Shown here one piece after another: positions 1-8,518 of a DNA stretch of 64,000 nt (its first letter is position 1; every line of letters starts with the position of its first letter). The stretch comes from Massilia sp. Root418. GTDB taxonomy: Bacteria; Pseudomonadota; Gammaproteobacteria; Burkholderiales; Burkholderiaceae_D. The position numbers and the translations under genes are program-made. The stretch spans positions 497,585 through 561,584 of the forward strand of contig NZ_LMEC01000011.1 of the NCBI RefSeq assembly GCF_001425265.1. Reading direction: 5' to 3'. Under the pieces are notes generated by a model. It ran no database searches and was not told the origin of the DNA. It saw nothing but the letters and a program-made list of their open reading frames with translations.

Positions 1-62
1 AGTAAATAATCAGCAGCACCGTCCGATAGCGATCCGGGCGCCCACACTAGGAGACTCAACGC

Positions 63-2759
63 ATGGCACCTCAACTTGACCAGGTCACGGCCCTCACCGC
101 CAACGATTCTGATAAGCAAGAAACAAAAGAATGGCTGGAGGCATTACAAGCCGTCCTGGAAAATGAAGGCCCGGACCGCGCACACTATCTGATGGAACGC
201 CTGATCGATCTGGCCCGCCAAAGCGGCTCCGACATCCCGTTCTCCGCCAACACCGCCTACGTCAACACCATCCCCGCCCACCTGGAGCAACACTGCCCGG
301 GCAACCTGGAATACGAAGAGAAGCTGCGCTCGTGGATGCGCTGGAACGCCATGGCCATGGTGGTCAAGGCCAACCGCGTGGACGGCGACCTGGGCGGCCA
401 CCTGTCCTCCTTCGCCTCGCTGGCCAATATGCTGGGTATCGGCTTCAACCACTTCTGGAAAGCGCCAAGCGACACCCACGGCGGCGACCTGCTGTACATC
501 CAGGGCCACTCCTCGCCGGGCGTGTACGCGCGCGCCTTCCTGGAAGGCCGCCTGACCGAAGAACAACTGACCCATTACCGCCGCGAAGTCGGCGGCAAGG
601 GTCTGTCGTCGTATCCGCATCCCAAGCTGATGCCGAACTTCTGGCAGTTCCCCACCGTGTCCATGGGCCTGGGCCCGCTGATGGCCATCTACCAGGCGCG
701 CTTCCTGAAGTACCTGCACGCCCGCTCCATCGCCGACACCACCGACCGCAAGGTCTGGGCGTTCTGCGGCGACGGCGAGATGGACGAGCCGGAATCGCTG
801 GGCGCGATCGGCATGGCCGCGCGCGAGCGCCTGGACAACCTGGTCATCGTCGTCAACTGCAACCTGCAGCGCCTGGACGGCCCTGTGCGCGGCAACGGCA
901 AGATCATTCAGGAACTGGAAGCGGACTTCCGCGGCGCCGGCTGGAACGTGGTCAAAGTAATCTGGGGCCCGGGCTGGGACGCGCTGCTCAAGCAGGACAA
1001 GGAAGGCATCCTGCAAAAAGTGATGATGGAAACGCTGGACGGCGAATACCAGAACTACAAGGCCAAGGACGGCGCCTACGTGCGCAAGCACTTCTTCGGC
1101 AAGCATCCGAAGCTGCTGGAAATGGTCGCCAACATGACCGACGACGACATCTGGCGCCTGACCCGCGGCGGCCACGATCCGCACAAGATCTACGCCGCCT
1201 TCAAGGTCGCCCAGGAACACAAGGGCCAGCCTACCGTCCTGCTGGTGAAGACCATCAAGGGCTTCGGCATGGGCAAGCACGGCGAAGCGCGCAACACCGC
1301 GCACAACACCAAGAAGCTGACCGACGAAGCCGTGCGCGAAATGCGCGACCGCTACTCGATCCCTATCCCGGACGACAAGCTGGGCGACATCCCGTTCTAC
1401 AAGCCGGCCGACGACGCGCCGGAAATCAAGTACCTGCACGAGCGCCGCGCCGCGCTGGGCGGCTACCTGCCGCAACGCCGCATGCAGGCCGACGAGAAGC
1501 TGACCGTGCCGCCACTGTCGGCCTTCCAGAACGTGCTGGACGCCACCGCGGAAGGCCGCGAAGTGTCGAGCACCCAGACCTTCGTGCGTATCCTGACCAC
1601 GCTGCTGAAAGATGCCAGCATCGGCCCGCGCATCGTGCCTATCCTTGTTGACGAGTCGCGCACCTTCGGCATGGAAGGCCTGTTCCGCCAGGTCGGCATC
1701 TTCAACCAGCAGGGCCAGTTGTACGAGCCGGTCGACAAGGACCAGGTGATGTACTACCGCGAAGACAAGGCCGGCCAGATCCTGCAAGAGGGTATCAACG
1801 AAGCGGGCGGCATGAGCTCGTGGATCGCCGCTGCGACCTCGTACTCGACCAATAACCGCGTGATGATTCCGTTCTACACGTACTATTCGATGTTCGGCAT
1901 GCAGCGTATCGGCGACCTGGTATGGGCCGCCGCCGACATGCGCGCACGCGGCTTCCTGATGGGCGGCACCGCTGGCCGTACCACGCTGAACGGCGAGGGC
2001 CTGCAGCACGAAGACGGCCATAGCCACCTGTTCGCAGCGGCTGTGCCGAACTGCATGCCGTACGACCCGACCTTCGGCCACGAAGTCGCGGTGATCGTGC
2101 AGGACGGCCTGCGCCGCATGGTGGAGAACCAGGAAGACGTGTTCTACTACATCACCATCATGAACGAGAACTACCCGCACCCTGGCATCAAGCCGGGCCA
2201 GGAAGAGGGCATCCTGAAGGGTTTGTATCTGCTGCAGAAGGGCGACGAGGGCAGCCAGCAGCGCGTGCAGCTGATCGGCTCCGGCACCATCCTGCGCGAA
2301 TCGCTGTTCGCCCAGGAGCTGCTGAAGAACGACTGGAACATCGCGGCCGACGTCTGGTCCGCGCCTTCGCTGACCCTGGTGGCGCGTGACGGCCAGGACG
2401 CGGAACGCTGGAACCTGGTCAACCCGACCAAGGAACAGCGCGTGCCGTACGTGGCGCAGCTGTTGAAGGACACCAGCGGTCCTATCGTGGCGACCACCGA
2501 CTACATGCGTGCGTTTGCTGAACAGATCCGCGCCTTCATCCCGAAAGACCGCACCTACCGCGTGCTGGGCACCGACGGTTTCGGCCGCTCGGATACCCGC
2601 GCCGCGCTGCGCGAGTTCTTCGAAGTGAACCGCTACTACATCACGGTGGCAGCGCTGAAATCGCTGGCTGAAGAAGGCAAGATCGACGTGTCCGTGGTGG
2701 AGCAGGCCATCGTCAAGTACGGCCTGGACGCGAACAAGCCAAATCCGGTGACCCAATAA
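63..2759 (+). CDS. aceE: Pyruvate dehydrogenase E1 component, homodimeric type
   Basis: E1 of the pyruvate dehydrogenase complex: thiamine-diphosphate-dependent decarboxylation of pyruvate and reductive acetylation of the E2 lipoyl group, in the cytoplasm. The 898-residue length fits the single-chain homodimeric E1 of gamma- and betaproteobacteria (about 890), not the alpha2beta2 type. The ThDP motif is visible as GDGEMDEPES followed about 28 residues later by NCNLQRLDGPV. The start is ATG with AGGAGA about 8 bases upstream. It is the first gene of aceE-aceF-lpdA, 21 bases before aceF. The region upstream of the ribosome-binding site is cut by the window edge, so the promoter cannot be judged. 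The identification is secure. Confidence 0.98.
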   Translation: MAPQLDQVTALTANDSDKQETKEWLEALQAVLENEGPDRAHYLMERLIDLARQSGSDIPFSANTAYVNTIPAHLEQHCPGNLEYEEKLRSWMRWNAMAMVVKANRVDGDLGGHLSSFASLANMLGIGFNHFWKAPSDTHGGDLLYIQGHSSPGVYARAFLEGRLTEEQLTHYRREVGGKGLSSYPHPKLMPNFWQFPTVSMGLGPLMAIYQARFLKYLHARSIADTTDRKVWAFCGDGEMDEPESLGAIGMAARERLDNLVIVVNCNLQRLDGPVRGNGKIIQELEADFRGAGWNVVKVIWGPGWDALLKQDKEGILQKVMMETLDGEYQNYKAKDGAYVRKHFFGKHPKLLEMVANMTDDDIWRLTRGGHDPHKIYAAFKVAQEHKGQPTVLLVKTIKGFGMGKHGEARNTAHNTKKLTDEAVREMRDRYSIPIPDDKLGDIPFYKPADDAPEIKYLHERRAALGGYLPQRRMQADEKLTVPPLSAFQNVLDATAEGREVSSTQTFVRILTTLLKDASIGPRIVPILVDESRTFGMEGLFRQVGIFNQQGQLYEPVDKDQVMYYREDKAGQILQEGINEAGGMSSWIAAATSYSTNNRVMIPFYTYYSMFGMQRIGDLVWAAADMRARGFLMGGTAGRTTLNGEGLQHEDGHSHLFAAAVPNCMPYDPTFGHEVAVIVQDGLRRMVENQEDVFYYITIMNENYPHPGIKPGQEEGILKGLYLLQKGDEGSQQRVQLIGSGTILRESLFAQELLKNDWNIAADVWSAPSLTLVARDGQDAERWNLVNPTKEQRVPYVAQLLKDTSGPIVATTDYMRAFAEQIRAFIPKDRTYRVLGTDGFGRSDTRAALREFFEVNRYYITVAALKSLAEEGKIDVSVVEQAIVKYGLDANKPNPVTQ

Positions 2760-2780
2760 ATAGAAAACGGAGCAAACGCT

Positions 2781-4445
2781 ATGAGCATTGTGGAAGTTAA
2801 AGTCCCGGATATCGGCGATTTCAAGGAAGTTGAAATCATCGAGCTGATGATCAAAGTCGGCGACACCATCAAGGTGGACCAGTCGCTGATTACCGTTGAA
2901 TCGGACAAGGCCAGTATGGAGATTCCTTCCAGCGCCGCAGGCGTGGTCAAGGAAATCAAGGTCAAGGTAGGCGACAAGGTTGCCGAAGGTTCGCTGCTGC
3001 TGTTGCTGGAAGCCGATGGTGCCGGCGCTGCTGCAGCTCCTGCCGCCGCTGCGCCGGCCGCCGCTGCTCCTGCGCCTGCCGCTGCGGCGCCTGCGCCTGC
3101 CGCTGCCGCCGCGCCGGCCGCATCGGCTGGCCCTGTGGAAGTCAAAGTGCCGGACATCGGCGACTTCAAGGAAGTGGAAGTGATCGAAGTGATGGTCAAG
3201 GTGGGCGACACCATCAAGGTGGACCAGTCGCTGCTGACCGTTGAATCGGACAAGGCCAGCATGGAAATTCCATCGTCGCATGCCGGCGTGGTCAAGGAAG
3301 TGAAGGTCAAGCTGGGCGACAAGGTTGCCATGGGTACGGTTGTGCTGGTGGTTGAAGCCACCGGCGGCGCCTCGGCGCCAGCCGCAGCCCCTGCTGCTGC
3401 GTCGGCTCCGGCTGCCGCCGCTGCACCCGCAGCTGCGCCCGCACCCGCCGCTGCCGCCGCTGCCGCTGCTGCGCCGGCTGCATCGCAAGGCTCGGTCGCC
3501 ACCGGCAAGCTGGCGCACGCGTCGCCTTCTATCCGCAAGTTCGCCCGCGAACTGGGCGTGGACCTGGGCAAGGTGCCGGGCAGCGGTCCGAAAGGCCGCA
3601 TCACCCAGCAGGACGTGCAGAACTTCGTCAAGGGCGTGATGGCCGGCACCGTGGCAGCGCCTGCCGGCGCCGCATCGTCCGGCAGCTCGGGCGGTGGCAA
3701 CTTCAACGTGCTGGCATGGCCGTCGCTGGACTTTAGCAAGTTCGGCGAAACCGAACTGCTGCCGCTGTCGCGCATCAAGAAGATCTCCGGCCCCAACCTG
3801 CACCGCAACTGGGTCCAGATCCCGCACGTCACGCAGTTCGACGAAGCGGACATCACCGACCTGGAAGCGTTCCGCGTCGAGACCAACAACGCCAACGCCA
3901 AGAACAAGGATGCCGCCAAGCTCACCATGCTGGCCTTCGTGATCAAGGCCTCGGTGGCCGCGCTGAAGAAGTTCCCGACCTTCAACGCCTCGCTGGATGC
4001 GAATGGCGAAAACCTGATCCTGAAGAAGTACTACAACATCGGCTTCGCAGCCGACACGCCGAACGGCCTGGTGGTGCCTGTGGTGAAGAACGCGGACCAG
4101 AAGTCCGTGTCCCAGATCGCCCGCGAAATGACCGAGCTGTCGCTGCAAGCGCGCGAAGGCAAGCTGAAGCCGACCGACATGCAGGGCGCCACCTTCACGA
4201 TCTCGTCCCTGGGCGGCATCGGGGGCACGCACTTCACGCCTATCGTGAACGCGCCGGAAGTGGCCATCCTGGGCCTGTCCAAAGCGTCCATCAAGCCTGT
4301 ATGGGACGGCAAGGCCTTCCAGCCGCGCCTGATGATGGGAACCTCGCTGTCCTACGACCACCGCGTGGTCGACGGCGCGATGGGTGCTCGCTTCTCCGTG
4401 TACCTGAGCGAAGTGCTCGGCGACATGCGCAAAATTCTGCTGTAA
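2781..4445 (+). CDS. aceF: Pyruvate dehydrogenase E2, dihydrolipoyl acetyltransferase (two lipoyl domains)
   Basis: E2 core of the pyruvate dehydrogenase complex; transfers the acetyl group from lipoyl-lysine to CoA. Domain order in 554 residues: lipoyl domain 1 (about 2-77, lysine in ESDKASME), Ala/Pro linker, lipoyl domain 2 (about 116-190, same ESDKASME), a second long Ala/Pro linker, peripheral-subunit-binding domain (about 245-280, SPSIRKFARELGVDL), and the catalytic domain to the C-terminus with the active-site motif DHRVVDG. E. coli AceF has three lipoyl domains; two is usual in Burkholderiales. It has a GGAG ribosome-binding site and lies 9 bases before lpdA. The two lipoyl domains are nearly the same sequence, and the E3 gene carries a third copy of this module. 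Confidence 0.98.
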   Translation: MSIVEVKVPDIGDFKEVEIIELMIKVGDTIKVDQSLITVESDKASMEIPSSAAGVVKEIKVKVGDKVAEGSLLLLLEADGAGAAAAPAAAAPAAAAPAPAAAAPAPAAAAAPAASAGPVEVKVPDIGDFKEVEVIEVMVKVGDTIKVDQSLLTVESDKASMEIPSSHAGVVKEVKVKLGDKVAMGTVVLVVEATGGASAPAAAPAAASAPAAAAAPAAAPAPAAAAAAAAAPAASQGSVATGKLAHASPSIRKFARELGVDLGKVPGSGPKGRITQQDVQNFVKGVMAGTVAAPAGAASSGSSGGGNFNVLAWPSLDFSKFGETELLPLSRIKKISGPNLHRNWVQIPHVTQFDEADITDLEAFRVETNNANAKNKDAAKLTMLAFVIKASVAALKKFPTFNASLDANGENLILKKYYNIGFAADTPNGLVVPVVKNADQKSVSQIAREMTELSLQAREGKLKPTDMQGATFTISSLGGIGGTHFTPIVNAPEVAILGLSKASIKPVWDGKAFQPRLMMGTSLSYDHRVVDGAMGARFSVYLSEVLGDMRKILL

Positions 4446-4454
4446 GGAGCCACC

Positions 4455-6251
4455 ATGAGCACTGTGGAAGTCAAAGTCCCTAACATCGGCGATTTCGCCG
4501 AGGTGGAAGTGATCGAAGTGATGGTCAAGGTGGGCGACACGATCAAGGTCGACCAGTCGCTGATCACCGTGGAATCCGACAAGGCCAGCATGGAAGTGCC
4601 TTCGTCGCACGCCGGCGTGGTCAAGGAACTGAAGGTCAAGGTTGGCGACAAGGTCAAGGAAGGCGTCGTGCTGCTGGTGGTCGAGGAAGCCGCAGGCGCT
4701 GCCAGCGCTCCTGCTGCCGCCGCGCCTGCGCCGGCTGCCGCAGCGCCTGCGCCTGCCGCAGCGGCTCCTGCCGCCGCGCCGGCCGCGCCTGCGGTTGCCC
4801 CGATCGGCGGCAGCTACAGCGGCCAGGTCGATATCGATTGCGACATGATGGTCCTGGGCGGCGGCCCTGGCGGCTACTCGGCTGCCTTCCGCGCTGCGGA
4901 CCTGGGCATGAACACCGTCATCGTCGAGCGCTACGAAACGCTGGGCGGCGTGTGCCTGAACGTGGGCTGCATCCCGTCCAAAGCGCTGCTGCACGTGGCC
5001 TCGGTGATCGATGAAACCGCGCACATGTCCAAGACCGGCGTGACCTTCGCCAAGCCGACCATCGACATCGACCAGGTCCGCTCGTACAAGGAAGGCGTCA
5101 TCAAGAACATGACTGGCGGCCTGGCCGGCATGGCCAAGGCTCGCAAGACGCAGGTCGTCACCGGCGTCGGCCAGTTCCTGAGCGCGAACCACATCGAAGT
5201 GACCGCGAAAGACGGCAGCAAGAAGGTCGTCCAGTTCAAGCAGGCCATCATCGCTGCCGGTTCTGCCGTCGTGAAGCTGCCGTTCGTGCCGGAAGACCCG
5301 CGCATCGTCGACTCGACCGGCGCGCTGGAGCTGCGCCAGATCCCAAAACGCATGCTGGTGATCGGCGGCGGCATCATCGGCCTGGAAATGGCCACCGTCT
5401 ATTCCACCTTCGGCGCGCGTATCGACGTGGTCGAAATGATGGACGGCCTGATGCAGGGCGCGGACCGCGACGCGGTCAAGGTCTGGCAGAAGTACAACGA
5501 AGCACGCTTCGACAACATCATGACCAAGACCAAGACGGTTGCGGTCGAGGCTCTGCCGGAAGGCATCAAGGTCACGTTCGAAGCGGCGGAAGCCGGCGCC
5601 ACCGCGCCAGCCCCGCAGGTCTACGACATGGTGCTGGTGGCCGTTGGCCGCAGCCCGAACGGCAAGAAGATCGCCGCTGAAAAAGCTGGCGTGATCGTCA
5701 CCGACCGCGGCTTCATCAACGTGGACAGCCAGATGCGCACCAACGTGCCGAACATCTTCGCCATCGGCGACCTGGTGGGCCAGCCGATGCTGGCGCACAA
5801 GGCGGTACACGAAGGCCATGTTGCGGCGGAAGCTGCCGCAGGCCAGAAGTCGCACTTCGACGTGAAGGTGATTCCATCGGTGGCCTACACCGATCCGGAA
5901 GTGGCATGGGCCGGCATCACCGAAGACGAAGCGAAAGCCAAGGGCATCAAGGTCGAGAAGGGCCACTTCCCCTGGGCAGCGAGCGGCCGCGCCGTGGCCA
6001 ACGGCCGCGCCGAAGGCTTCACCAAGCTGCTGTTCGACGCTGAAACGCACCGCATCATCGGCGGCACCATCGTCGGCACGCACGCCGGCGACATGATCGG
6101 CGAAATCGCGCTGGCCATCGAAATGGGCTGCGACGGCACCGACATCGGCAAGACGATCCACCCGCACCCGACCCTGGGCGAGTCGATCGGCATGGCCGCC
6201 GAAGTGTACGAAGGCGTCTGCACCGACCTGCCGCCACCGCGCAAGCGCTAA
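4455..6251 (+). CDS. lpdA: Dihydrolipoyl dehydrogenase (E3) with N-terminal lipoyl domain
   Basis: FAD flavoprotein that reoxidises the E2 dihydrolipoyl group and reduces NAD+. At 598 residues it is about 120 longer than a plain E3 because residues 1-77 form a lipoyl domain ([12 protein letters not shown]) joined by an Ala/Pro linker. The E3 body shows the FAD-binding GGGPGG loop, the redox disulfide [13 protein letters not shown], the NAD-binding GGGIIG loop, and the C-terminal HPHPTLGE with the catalytic His/Glu. A strong AAGGAG lies just upstream of the ATG. Last gene of the aceE-aceF-lpdA operon, followed by an intrinsic terminator 30 bases after the stop. Lipoyl-E3 fusions are known in Burkholderiales and Neisseria. 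Confidence 0.97.
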   Translation: MSTVEVKVPNIGDFAEVEVIEVMVKVGDTIKVDQSLITVESDKASMEVPSSHAGVVKELKVKVGDKVKEGVVLLVVEEAAGAASAPAAAAPAPAAAAPAPAAAAPAAAPAAPAVAPIGGSYSGQVDIDCDMMVLGGGPGGYSAAFRAADLGMNTVIVERYETLGGVCLNVGCIPSKALLHVASVIDETAHMSKTGVTFAKPTIDIDQVRSYKEGVIKNMTGGLAGMAKARKTQVVTGVGQFLSANHIEVTAKDGSKKVVQFKQAIIAAGSAVVKLPFVPEDPRIVDSTGALELRQIPKRMLVIGGGIIGLEMATVYSTFGARIDVVEMMDGLMQGADRDAVKVWQKYNEARFDNIMTKTKTVAVEALPEGIKVTFEAAEAGATAPAPQVYDMVLVAVGRSPNGKKIAAEKAGVIVTDRGFINVDSQMRTNVPNIFAIGDLVGQPMLAHKAVHEGHVAAEAAAGQKSHFDVKVIPSVAYTDPEVAWAGITEDEAKAKGIKVEKGHFPWAASGRAVANGRAEGFTKLLFDAETHRIIGGTIVGTHAGDMIGEIALAIEMGCDGTDIGKTIHPHPTLGESIGMAAEVYEGVCTDLPPPRKR

Positions 6252-6259
6252 GCAGCAAG

Positions 6260-6586
6260 CTAGCATGCCAGCATGCAAAAGGCCCGGTTCATGCCGGGCC
6301 TTTTTACGTCTGCCGGACGCCAGTCCAGCTCATCGAAAACTGGTAACCGAATGTATTTCGCGCTTAGCTGTTCAAGTTGTTTTTGCGCAGCCTGGCAATG
6401 CTTGACAACGGACCGCTCTACTTCCCTTTGCCGCTTTTCGCTCCCCCCATCAAACTCCTCCGCGAAATGTTCGCAAGCATCGGCGTTCCGAATGAATGCC
6501 CGCACATCTTGCGGGGTGGTGTTCTTGGCCGGTGCGATTGCGGGTACCGCGAGACACGCGAGCAGGATGGTTGTTTTAATCCCCAT
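6260..6586 (-). CDS. Small secreted hypothetical protein
   Basis: About 108 residues. The chosen ATG has an AGAGGA ribosome-binding site 6 bases upstream and starts a clear signal peptide (MGIKTTILLACLAVPAIAPA); an in-frame start 12 codons earlier would put residues in front of the signal. The mature part contains DACEHFAEEFDGGSE and a Cys/charged core of a kind I recall from short periplasmic Burkholderiales proteins of unknown function. No enzymatic motif is seen. The last 14 or so codons run through the lpdA terminator hairpin, so the C-terminus (RPGMNRAFCMLAC) is dictated by the terminator sequence. It is convergent with lpdA, 8 bases from stop to stop. Confidence 0.72.
   Translation of the reverse strand: MGIKTTILLACLAVPAIAPAKNTTPQDVRAFIRNADACEHFAEEFDGGSEKRQREVERSVVKHCQAAQKQLEQLSAKYIRLPVFDELDWRPADVKRPGMNRAFCMLAC
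6281..6305 (+). terminator. Intrinsic terminator of the aceE-aceF-lpdA operon
   Basis: A perfect 7-bp stem GGCCCGG/CCGGGCC with loop TTCAT-G is followed by TTTTT, and A-residues precede it, so it may work in both directions. It lies inside the 3' end of the convergent small gene on the minus strand. Confidence 0.93.
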
Positions 6587-6735
6587 TGTTTCCTCTGGAA
6601 TCAGCGTCCGTTGTTCGACCAATGTGGGACATCCCGTCCCTCGCCATTATATTTTTTCTTGACGCGGTTGAAGTTCAAAGCGTAGGCGCATGGGGATTCG
6701 ATGCTTTGATCCCCGCCAAGCTGTTCGTTGAGCGG

Positions 6736-7161
6736 CTACTGTGCCAGCGCCGAAGCGGGGAGGCCGAATATGCGGTCGAATGTCCAGCTGAAGACGAAGG
6801 TGTAGACCATGAAGAAAATCACCAGCCCCAGGTCCAGCACGAAAGCGTCCCACAGCGACATGTTCAGCCACCAGGCGAACAGCGGTACCAGCACCAGCAC
6901 CAGGCCGCCCTCGAAGCCCACCGCGTGCGCCACCCGGCGCGCCACGCTGCGGCCGCGCGTGGCCTGGCGCGCTTCCCAGGCTTCGAACAGCGAGTTGTAG
7001 ATCAGGTTCCATACCACCGCCGTCAGCGACGAGCCAATGGCGGCCACGCCGGCGTGGCTGGCCTCGTGCCCACCCAGCAGCATCAGCGCGCTGCTGGTGA
7101 GGCCGACGGCGATCAGTTCGAACAACGATACGTAGACGACTTTGCGCTTGATTCCTTGCAT
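6736..7161 (-). CDS. PACE family multidrug efflux transporter
   Basis: A 141-residue inner-membrane protein with four hydrophobic segments in two repeated halves (bacterial transmembrane pair repeats). Conserved signs are the first-helix KRKVVYVSLFE, WNLIYNSLFEAWE, and the second-half motif WDAFVLDLGLVIFFMVYTFVF followed by WTFDRIFGLP, which match the AceI/PACE family. AceI-type proteins are proton-coupled exporters of chlorhexidine and short diamines; the substrate here is unknown. An AGGAGG-like site precedes the ATG. It is transcribed divergently from a LysR-type regulator across an 85-base gap, the same layout as aceI-aceR, so local regulation is likely. Confidence 0.9.
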   Translation of the reverse strand: MQGIKRKVVYVSLFELIAVGLTSSALMLLGGHEASHAGVAAIGSSLTAVVWNLIYNSLFEAWEARQATRGRSVARRVAHAVGFEGGLVLVLVPLFAWWLNMSLWDAFVLDLGLVIFFMVYTFVFSWTFDRIFGLPASALAQ

Positions 7162-7201
7162 GACTTCCTCCTGTGGCGCCTATCTTATTGCGCGCTGGCT
7201 G

Positions 7202-7226
7202 ATTGAAAAAGTCGACAGCTATCAAT
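7202..7226. promoter_or_regulatory. LysR-type operator-like dyad between PACE pump and LysR gene
   Basis: The gap between the divergent genes holds ATTGA and TCAAT separated by 15 bases, an interrupted dyad of the size LysR-type regulators recognise. It is 20 bases upstream of the LysR start codon and 40 bases upstream of the PACE start, so it could serve both promoters. Assignment is by position and symmetry only. Confidence 0.45.
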
Positions 7227-7246
7227 TTTTCTGACAGCATGCCCGT

Positions 7247-8152
7247 ATGGCCTTCTCCAGCGACACCGTCGCCATCTTCCTTGCCGTGCTCGATCACGGC
7301 TCCTTCTCGGCGGCGGCGCGTGCGCTGGGCCGCGTGCCGTCGGCCGTCAGCATGGCGGTTGCCCAGCTGGAGGCGGAGCTGGACCTGCAGCTGTTCGAGC
7401 GCAGTTCGCGCCACGCGCTGCCGACCGAGTCGGCGCGCGCCTTGGAAGCGGAAGCGCGCCAGATGGCCGGGCAGCTGCGCCGCCTGCAGGCGCACGCCCT
7501 GTCGCTGCATCAGGGCCTGGAACGCCATCTGACGCTGGCGGTGGCGCCGGAACTGCTGTCGGTGCCCTGGAGCGAGCCGCTGGCGCGCCTGGCGGACGAG
7601 TTCCCGTCGCTGGAGGTGGCGGTGCTGTCGGCGCCGCAGGCGGACGCGCTGCGCATGCTGTACGACGGTGCCGCGCAGCTGGCGCTGATCTACGAACGCC
7701 AGCGCGTCGATGAGCGCGAGAGCTTCCAGGAATTGGGCAGCGAAGTGCTGGTGGCGGTGATCTCGCCGCGGCACCCGCAGGCGCGCGAGCGCAACGGCAG
7801 CTTCCGCTGGGAAGACCTGGTGGACATCCGCCAGGTCGCCATCGTCAGCCGTGACGCGCAGGCGCAGGACGAGCGCATCCTCATTTCACGCAAAGTGTGG
7901 CGCACGGACAGCCATCTGGCCACACTGGGCCTGGTGCAGGCGGGACTGGGATGGGCCTATCTGCCGCAGCGGCTGGCGGCGCCGCTGGTGGAGTCGGGCG
8001 AGCTGCTCGGCATCGGCTTCGAGCACATGAGCAACCAGGTGCGGCTGTGGGTCGACGTGGTATGGCTGAATGACAAACCGCTCGGCCTGGGGGCCAAGCG
8101 GTTGATCGCCCTGATGAAGGACATCTCCGGGCTGGAAGCGCGCCCGGGCTGA
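7247..8152 (+). CDS. LysR-family transcriptional regulator
   Basis: A 301-residue cytoplasmic regulator. The N-terminal winged HTH (about 5-60: FLAVLDHGSFSAAARALGR...) is followed by a linker helix and a periplasmic-binding-protein-like effector domain (about 90-295). Size and layout are standard for LysR. Divergent transcription from the PACE pump gene suggests it controls that pump, as AceR does for AceI; the effector would then be the exported amine or biocide. This is inference from context. The gene ends 13 bases before the convergent DUF3144 gene. Confidence 0.93.
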   Translation: MAFSSDTVAIFLAVLDHGSFSAAARALGRVPSAVSMAVAQLEAELDLQLFERSSRHALPTESARALEAEARQMAGQLRRLQAHALSLHQGLERHLTLAVAPELLSVPWSEPLARLADEFPSLEVAVLSAPQADALRMLYDGAAQLALIYERQRVDERESFQELGSEVLVAVISPRHPQARERNGSFRWEDLVDIRQVAIVSRDAQAQDERILISRKVWRTDSHLATLGLVQAGLGWAYLPQRLAAPLVESGELLGIGFEHMSNQVRLWVDVVWLNDKPLGLGAKRLIALMKDISGLEARPG

Positions 8153-8164
8153 CAGCGGGGGGAA

Positions 8165-8452
8165 TTACTTGGTGCGGTACTTTTCGAAATTGACTTCGAA
8201 GTCGCCGAAGTTATCGTTCAACATCTTCTCGTGCTGCTCCTTGTAGTACTGGATGGCAGCGTCCTTCTGCTGGGCGAAGGCTTCCTGGTTGCCGGTCGAG
8301 ACAGCCAGCATGTAGGCGTTGAAGCGGGTTGCCGCGAACAGGATGGCCGGGCCGATGGTGTTGCGGTCCACGGTCTGCGCCTTGTCGTTGGCCAGGTTGA
8401 TGAAGGCGTCGACAAGCTGCCAGAATTGTTCGTCGGAGGTAGGGGTAGTCAT
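8165..8452 (-). CDS. DUF3144 domain protein
   Basis: A 95-residue acidic soluble protein. The sequence DEQFWQLVDAFINLANDKA followed by ILFAATRFNAYMLA is characteristic of DUF3144, a short helical family of unknown function found across Proteobacteria. The ATG giving MTTPTSDEQ is preferred over an in-frame start 21 codons upstream because family members begin just before the FW motif. No signal peptide or metal site is visible. It is convergent with the LysR gene and 66 bases downstream of the sigma factor gene on the same strand. Confidence 0.8.
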   Translation of the reverse strand: MTTPTSDEQFWQLVDAFINLANDKAQTVDRNTIGPAILFAATRFNAYMLAVSTGNQEAFAQQKDAAIQYYKEQHEKMLNDNFGDFEVNFEKYRTK

Positions 8453-8518
8453 GGATGTCTCTGGAAAAGATTTAAACGAGTGGGCATCCTGCCACGGATT
8501 GGCCGCCGGTGGCAATGG

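Noticed and set aside
144..6278. A 2,044-codon open frame on the minus strand, opposite aceE-aceF-lpdA
   Set aside because: It is a mirror of the GC-rich codon use of three unmistakable plus-strand genes; the translation is low-complexity (Arg/His/Gly/Val) with no domain.
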